Origin: Mactra quadrangularis
Taxonomy: Eukaryota; Mollusca; Bivalvia; Venerida; Mactridae
NCBI GenBank assembly: GCA_025267735.1
Contig: CM046311.1
Location: forward strand, 30,361,399-30,425,398
Reading direction: 5' to 3'
Length of the DNA: 64,000 nt
The notes beneath the pieces were generated by a model. It worked only from the letters and a program-made list of their open reading frames with translations. It did no database searches and was not told the origin of the DNA. Shown here in pieces: positions 57,106-64,000 of this stretch (the first letter of the stretch is position 1; each line of letters begins with the position of its first letter). The position numbers were made by a program, and so were the translations under genes.

Positions 57106-58458
57106 CACAACAGTATGATCGTCAGTATATGTTATTAATTGATATGCTCAATATATTTATATTTGATATTAGTCCCATGGCATCAGATGACCATATGAGA
57201 CTTGTGATCATTGTCAAGGTAAATATTTACAAAATGTTAATGTTAACATATTCCTATTACTCAGTGATATCTTAAATCTCTGTGATATTGTTTCTATCAC
57301 TTGCTCATCAAAGCTTTAATGGAAAGCCTTCTTAACAGCCTTTGTTATAGGAAATACATAAAATTGTACATTCTTGGGCAGTGCTCTATTAGAGTGTACT
57401 GGACCGAGTTAACAATTAGATTTCATCAATTTGCTGTGGCTCTTATGAAGAAAAAAAACTGTCAGTCCTATTAGGGATTCTATATAACAGGGATTTGTAA
57501 CAAAGTGCATTTTTGAATTTTCACTGTTGTCCCTGTCTATAACTGGCTGAAGCAGGCTGTACAAACTATTCCAGAGTTTAAAAACTTGATTTATGTTTTT
57601 GTACATGTCTTCCATGCAATTTGTGAATGTTTCTGAAGTTTTTGACAAACAATTGTTGCAATTATGACCAAAAATATGACTTCAGGTGATGTAAAATGGG
57701 GCTAAACATGGCAGATCGGTGGGAAAATGCATTATTTTGTGAAACAGTCTGTGAGCATAATTTACCTCAAAATCATCTAGAAACACATTTTCCCTAATAT
57801 TTATGTTATTCTGAATGGTACTGGTACAAAATTTCATGAGTATATCTTTATTTAAACTTGTTATACTTTTTTTCAGTATGGGCCGAAATAATAGCGACGA
57901 CAGTGAAATTTGATGAATATCTATTACATTTACTTATCGTTACAAATCCGTTATATGAAATCCCTAGTCCTATTTAAAATACTGCAAAATGTCATGCAGA
58001 TTACTTGGACTGTATTTTTAGTTTTTACTGATCAAGTAGATCTAGATGTGCTCTGTGAATGAAATATTTTTATCATAGTTGCTTGGTACTGAAAGTCATT
58101 TTTAAAAGAGAGAGTCAAGACTGTTTTCCATTAAGCTTTTGGTTTGAAACATATTTAAATGCTTGTTGTTTATGAATAGAATATTTTGTTGTAATAAAGT
58201 GGGTTAATAATATCTTATTAGACTTTTGTGTAATGTATACTTGTAACAAGTAAAAATAGAAATTTTATAAAAGAAACAGGTATATTTGTTCATGGATGAG
58301 CTCTTTTGGGCCAAGTATGAGGTCCTGAATATTTCTGATCTAATGTTTTTTTGTATATAAAAGTTGCTGACATGTACATTTATAAAAACAACAGATCTGT
58401 AAAAAGTCTTTGGTTAATGCCAAACTACTAACCATGCCTCTGTAAATATTTGTTTGCT

Positions 58459-58752
58459 TTTGTTTGGTTTAAACACTGTTGCAACATATTGTACTCATAT
58501 AGGTCATTTCACAGCTGTCAGTCAACCTACTCACCACGCCTGGAAAGGTTAAATCTCTGGATTTTGCTGTTAACCAATCACTAGGCTCATACTTCGTTCA
58601 GTGACTGACAACTTTCCCCCTTTTGATTTAGAATAAGTGGTAGGAGGGAGAATGGCCGTAGAAATTATTTCATGAGTATCCCCCAAGGGATTTGAACCCA
58701 CTACCCTCAATCAGTGGACTTGTCCGCTACCGACTAAGCTAGCTGAGTGGGC
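58459..58752 (-). repeat. SINE-A
   Basis: Copy in the gap between the sulfatase and the Crumbs-like gene; tail GTTTGGTTTAAACACTGTTG and body GTGGTAGGAGGGAGAATGGC are readable. Confidence 0.65.
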
Positions 58753-59621
58753 AGATACTCTCTGTAAACAAAAAAGTAGATATTTTCTCACAGAGGATGG
58801 GAGCCCAGTTCTGCTGTATCTCAGATAGAATGGTTTGGTGAGCTGTCCATCTCATATGAATATATATGACTCATGAAAACAGATAGTGAATATAAAGAAG
58901 CCAAAGTACAAATTTTTTAACTATTATGTTATATTTTTGCTACCCTGAGATCATTTTAGACATTACAAACAAATTTTAGACATTATATACATTGTACAAA
59001 TAAATAATTTCAAATAATAAAAACATGATATGTAGAATATTTAAAATAATTGTACATAGAAATTCCCACAGTTCACTCCTCAATATTGAATGATGATAAC
59101 AATTAGAAGTCATATCTTTATGTATATCTAGAGTTACTTATTCCAATATATATAAATGTTCTGTTTCTTTCATGCTTAGTTCAGTGTTATGTTAGAGGTT
59201 TTGCATAAATATATAACATGATATCATTTCTTCTCCAAGATGATGTCATTTTTCTTCTAAGTTGATGTCATTTTGACATTGAAAATATAAGATTACATTT
59301 TGATGTTTTCATTGTACATGTTCTTTGATTAACACTATTTTTCACCATAATGCATGAAAGAAACATGAATAGATTTAAATAGGAATGCCTCTTTCATGAA
59401 TAGATTTCACAAAAAATTGATAATAGCACAATGAGTAATGCACTATGAAACTTTAGAGACAAGCTTTTTCAAGGTACATGTTATCCTTTATTAGTCAGTT
59501 TCTGACACTAATCACTTATACCAAGACATATCAGAGCCTTGTTTCTCATATCTTCTCAAAATGAACCTGTATCTATTCAACAATAACACGCTAAATAACT
59601 TTAACCTCATTCTCCTTCAAC

Positions 59622-59627
59622 TTTATT
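59622..59627 (-). promoter_or_regulatory. Candidate poly(A) signal of the Crumbs-like gene
   Basis: AATAAA on the minus strand about 220 bases after the stop; a second AATAAA lies at 59487-59492. Between stop and signal sits a degenerate 59-bp tandem repeat. Confidence 0.4.
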
Positions 59628-59640
59628 CCGACACTGGTCA

Positions 59641-59835
59641 TTCTGATTGGCTAACTTAAGTACTCTCACTAAGCCTCTAGTCTTTTTGGTAAAATGCTTT
59701 CTGATTGGTCATAATTAATCACAGGACTAAAACTTGCCTCTTTATGGTTAGAATCTCCATTCTAATTGTTTAAACACATCACATGACAGAGACATGCCTC
59801 TTTCTAATAAATATCTCTTCTGATTGGTTAAAATG
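59641..59835. repeat. Degenerate ~59-bp tandem repeat in the Crumbs-like 3'UTR
   Basis: The phrase TTCTGATTGG (or TTCTAATTG) recurs at about 59641, 59699, 59759 and 59818, followed each time by related text (TAAxxxATCACA..GACxTGCCTCTTT). About 3.4 units. On the gene's sense strand each unit carries a CCAAT core. Confidence 0.6.
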
Positions 59836-59845
59836 TATCACATGT

Positions 59846-62800
59846 CTACACAAGTCTTTCACCATTGGACGGATCAATGATTTTATGTAATGGAATGCCT
59901 GGGGAAACCCCTGGTAACCCTGGCATACTTCTCTCCATTTTAGAAGGTTTATATTTCCCTTTCATACGTCTAGATTTACGTATATACCAACACAGATATA
60001 TCAATATTATGATAATGATTATAATTAAAATAATAACTGATATTGTTATAGGTATTGTATTGTCTGTAGTCGATGAGGACATTTCTGACTTGATTTCACA
60101 TAACTGACCTACAAAATATGAAAATGTGCATGTACATGTGCATTTGGTAGTTGTGAAATTATACAATAATACCAGCACAAGATAGGAAGGCATTTTCAAA
60201 CCCTAACAGATAAACATAATTATGAACATTGGTATTAGGTGGAAGCAAGGCAAATATCATAAATTATAGAGTTTGGCATAAATAGTGTTGCTATGGGGGA
60301 CGTACTGTAACTTACATACAACATGTGTACTAGGATGGCAATCTTGGTGTCTGAACAAAATTGGCTAACTTGTTTAGTTGATACAACAGGCACCATTTGC
60401 CAGCTAGATATTCACATAATACAGTATACCTGAATTTTTAATACTTGTTTTCCCTGCGGTACAAACAAATTTTCACTGTTAAAATGAAAATAAGTTTGCA
60501 AAGAACAATGCACTGCATGTGCACCAAGGAAAACCCATACAAGTAAATTGGAGTTCCAAATTAGGTATATTTAACTTGTTTCTGATAAGCAAACAAAAAT
60601 TAACAAAATCTTTTACCTACCAGTAAACTGTTCAGAACAAGCACATACATATGACCCTGGAGTATTAACACATGTAGACTGTTCATGACATTCATGTTGA
60701 CCTTGACATTCATCTATGTCCCAGATACATGTGTCGCCATGGTAACCAGCCTCACATTGACATATAAAGCTGGTTCCCGTATCCTCACATGTACCATTGT
60801 TCTCACATGGGGAACCAGTGCAATAATCTGTCTTTATTTCACAGTTGTTTCCATGGTAACCAGTACCTGAACATTCACATGTAAATGAATTAACACCATC
60901 AATACATCGTCCACCATTTAAACATGAGGTAATTTCTGTAAATACATGAAATATGATACAACTAAATCCATACACAAGTAAACAATTTAAAAAGCTCCCA
61001 TATTGGTAATACATCATGCAGAAGTTGATGGAATAGTTGACCTTGTACAAGGTTAATATAAAAAGTAGAGAGGAGCACATTAATTGTTAAACATATAAAC
61101 TTAACACTATGTGAACATGTGTTACTGTCTAGCTGCACAATATCCAAATTGGTACATGTTAATTGCTAGGTCCACTGTAAGCACTCTACATTTCCAAAAC
61201 TGTCAATCAATTTTGACCAACAGTAACTGTTGTGCCCCACAACCTGTTCAATATGCAACCATTTCCAAGAGGAGCATGCATGGCTACGTGGTTACAACGT
61301 TGGACTCAGGAAATCACTGGATAAACAGCTCTGCATTGGTTTGAAATTTGAATCTGGACATGTTTCTATCACCAGTACTAACCTACCATACCACAGGACC
61401 GACAACTTATGACCTATGTGACTGGGCTCGAACCCGCCATCTCCGGATTCAAAAGTCATACATGGTAACCACTACGCCACTGCCGTGGCTCACAGATGTA
61501 CTTACCTACACAATTATTTATATTGACCTGACATAGATCACCTTGGTAACCAGTACCTGTACAATCACACATATAACCTACAGTTCTACTGTTTACACAC
61601 TGACCACCATTCTGACATGGTCCTTCTTTACAATGATCTATTAACTGACCACAGGTTTGACCCGTCCATCCAGCAGGACATAAACATTTAAATGTTCCAA
61701 ACATATTCTCACATACCCCTGAAAAGTGTAAAGAATGTATTAAAATTACATGTAAGTCAAATTTTACAGTTTATTAAACATAGAGCATCATCCACAAGTC
61801 TTGGAAAAGTGAAATTTAAAAGAAACTGATTTGGCAATAAAATTTAATTTTATTTTGCCTCATTTTAACAAACATTTTAAAATATCAACAATATAATGCC
61901 AAATTGGCCCTACTTTATCTGGCAATGGCCAAGAACAAGTTAAAACACCAACTCTTTGTTACCATTAAATTACATTTTAAAGAAAGGAAAAAATATAAAG
62001 AATTAGCAATAAACAAGAGCTGTCAGAGGAGACAGCATGCTTGACTTTTCTCAGTTATTCAGTGAATGGGGTTTAATAGTAAGGAGGAAGTAGAAATGAT
62101 GAATAAGTATTCCAAGTTTGGGTTGAAAATCTTTGATAGTATTAAAGTTTGTAAAACTTTAACCTTGATTTTGGATGTTTTCTAAGTAAAAAAGGGGCAT
62201 AACTCCTAAAAAAGTGTGCCATGGTTATTGGCCTTTATAGTAAAGTACAGGTAGTGATGATGAATAAGTATTCCAAGTCTGAGTTGAATAGCTTATGACA
62301 GAATTGAAGTTATTTAAATTTGTAAAAACTTTAACCTTGATTTTGGATGTTTTCTAAGTAAAAATGGAGAATAACTCCTAAAACAGTGTGCCAGGGTTAT
62401 GGGCATTGATAGTAGGTGGAGGTAGTGATGATGAATAAGTATTCCAAGTTTGAGTTGAATATCTTTGACAGTATTGAAGTTATTTAAATTTGTAAAAACT
62501 TTAACCTTGATTTGCAAGGCCAACACCCGGGTGACAGTATAAGCTCTCATTTTCTTTGAAAAGTCGAGCTAAAAATAATAAAACTAAATGTTTCATACCT
62601 CCATTATAACAAGGATCTGGTCCCCGGCATTCATTAATATCTATCTCACATCTGGTTCCTGTATATCCGGTATGTAAACAATCACATGTGAAGCTACCTA
62701 CAGTATTTGTACATATACCATCATGTTCACATGTTGTATTATCCATGCACTCATTGACCTCAATATCACATAACCTTCCTGTATAACCTGTCTCTGAACA

Positions 62801-64000
62801 ATCACATGTAAAACTATCATTGTATCTCAAGCATTCAGACGACTTAGAGCAAGCCTCTATCTGGCATGATTCGTTATGCCAGCCGCAAGTCTGCACTACA
62901 TCTTCACAGCTACATAAACCTCGATACACACATTTTCCTTTGTTCTTACATGGTTGAGTATAGCATGAGTCTTTTATTACATCACAGTATGTTCCTATAT
63001 ACCCTGCTAAACATTCGCAAGTGTACCAACCATTTTCATCGATACATTTAGCACCATTAGTACAGTTATGATTAATGCAATCATCTATATCAGTCTCGCA
63101 CCTTTCACCCACGAACCCGGTGTCACATATACACTCGTACCCATCAGTCTGTTGTACACACCATAATGCATTATTCAAGCAAGGACTTGAAGAGCAACCC
63201 CGTCGGTCGATTTCACATTTCTCACCAGCAAATCCAAATTCACATTTACATTCAAAATAGCTAACATAGTCCACACATGTTCCATTATTTTCACATGTTA
63301 CACCTTCACATTCATTTGTCTCGTTCTCACATTGGTTGCCATAGAAACCAGATGGACATTCACAATGGAATCCTGGGAAAAATTTCCAAATATAGTTATT
63401 ACTCTCTGTGCATGTTCCTCCATTTTGGCATGGATTTGATGCACATTCATTAATGTCAATTTCGCATCTTAAACCATTGAAACCTTCAAGACAGCGGCAG
63501 ACATATCCAATATCAGTTGAGTCATCCTGTAAACAAGTAGCACCATTTTCACATCTATTTCTTTCACATAAATTTACAGGTTCATTACAAGTTTTTCCAG
63601 AATAAAACTTGGTACATGTGCACCGAAAGGTATCCTGGTCATTGTGACAAATTGCATCATTTAAACACAGTGAATCAAAACAATAATCAAAGTACTGACA
63701 ATATGCACCATAGTTTTGTGGCAAACATTTACATGTGTAGCCAGGATAGCCAACTACACATGTTGAATTATTATCACATAAATTTTCATAGCAGAAGTCG
63801 TAATGTTGACACTGTTTTCCCGAGTAACGAGTCAAACAATCACATGAATAATTTGTGTTGTTTTCATTGGCTATACATGTCCCTCCATTGTAACAAGGTG
63901 CTTGCATACAAATATCAACACTTTGACATCTGTCTCCAACAAAGTTGGTAGGACACTCACATTCAAATCCATTGATTAAATCCCTACACACTGCACCGTT
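59846..64000 (-). CDS. crb: Crumbs-like EGF-repeat transmembrane protein, 3' part (partial)
   Basis: Exons in transcript order: >64000-62599 (open to the window edge), 61718-61506, 60935-60621, 60108-59846 (stop TAG at 59846-59848). All introns here are phase 1, as usual for extracellular modules. The visible product has 17 EGF-like repeats (the first cut by the window edge), each with six cysteines and several with calcium-binding D-I-N/D-E-C starts. One atypical repeat has a very short C5-C6 loop (CEDVVQTC). A Ser/Thr-rich linker, an isoleucine-rich transmembrane helix and a 40-48 residue tail follow. The tail has RRMKGKYKPSKME, matching the Crumbs FERM-binding RGTYSPS..E motif, and ends GERLV where Crumbs proteins end ERLI (PDZ ligand for Pals1/Stardust and Par6). 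Crumbs sets apical polarity. No laminin-G domain is visible; it could lie upstream. Other EGF proteins (Notch, fibropellin) lack this tail. Confidence 0.85.
61265..61497 (-). repeat. SINE-E, tRNA-like head
   Basis: The minus strand has GCAGTGGCGTAGTGGTTACC (box A) and GGCGGGTTCGAGCCCAG (box B), a good pol III promoter pair. It lies in the Crumbs-like intron between the last-but-two and last-but-one exons. The opposite end (61275-61355) looks like a degraded head in reverse, so two copies may be joined. Confidence 0.5.
62012..62574 (-). mobile_element. Helentron-like element H1, copy 3
   Basis: Ends AACAAGAGCTGTCAGAGGAG and AAGTCGAGCTAAAA; three internal units at 62102, 62263 and 62434. It ends 25 bp from the donor of the large EGF exon and supplies the stop that ends its read-through frame. 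Confidence 0.6.

Larger units (their letters stand above)
54380..59621. other. Intergenic between sulfatase and Crumbs-like gene
   Basis: Contains the foldback at 55331, an inverted-repeat element, SINE-C and SINE-A. Frames at 57075-57275 and 57409-57648 have no recognisable features. Otherwise AT-rich and empty to inspection. Confidence 0.45.

Noticed and set aside
59865..60107. 80-codon plus-strand frame
   Set aside because: Exact antisense shadow of the last Crumbs-like exon.
62501..62598. Frame of the large EGF exon continuing past 62599
   Set aside because: The EGF cysteine pattern breaks exactly at a GT donor (62598) and resumes in the exon at 61718, so the continuation is intron read-through into a Helentron-like repeat.

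Overview
This 64 kb window is animal nuclear DNA, most likely from a bivalve mollusc or another lophotrochozoan. The evidence is intron-rich genes with GT-AG splice sites, AT-rich intergenic DNA, several tRNA-derived SINE families, many short inverted-repeat elements (MITEs), and elements with internal ~160-170 bp tandem repeats of a kind I associate with bivalve genomes. The taxon is inferred, not read directly.

Five protein-coding genes can be resolved exon by exon. (1) 8383-14385, minus: an 8-exon WD40 protein of 301 aa, best matched to WDR38. (2) 24118-25161, plus: a coding-intronless GT32-type (DXD) glycosyltransferase with membrane segments at both ends. (3) 31204-38365, minus: an 8-exon zeta-crystallin/quinone oxidoreductase (CRYZ) of 330 aa. 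(4) 40435-52130, plus: an 8-exon arylsulfatase B-type sulfatase of 492 aa whose fourth exon exists as two intact tandem copies. (5) 59846-64000, minus: the 3' part of a transmembrane protein with 17 EGF repeats (one cut by the window edge) and a Crumbs-type cytoplasmic tail; its 5' end lies beyond the window. Genes 3 and 4 are head to head, and splice signals suggest first exons within about 130 bp of each other. The five genes are not an obvious pathway.

The remaining DNA is mostly repeats: three main SINE families (A, B, C), minor tRNA-like SINE heads, MITEs of Tc1/mariner, pogo, PIF/Harbinger (TTA duplications) and hAT type (8-bp duplications), Helentron-like elements, a LINE remnant, minisatellites and foldback hairpins. 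Intergenic stretches 14.4-24.1, 25.2-31.2 and 54.4-59.8 kb show no convincing gene.

Most notable are the duplicated sulfatase exons 4a/4b. Each is 112 bp (not a multiple of three) and encodes the same active-site segment, so they can only be used one at a time. Also notable are the Crumbs-like tail ending ERLV instead of ERLI on an uninterrupted EGF array, and a one-directional array of a 14-base motif at 16.8-17.9 kb with spacings 361, 361, 192 and 189.
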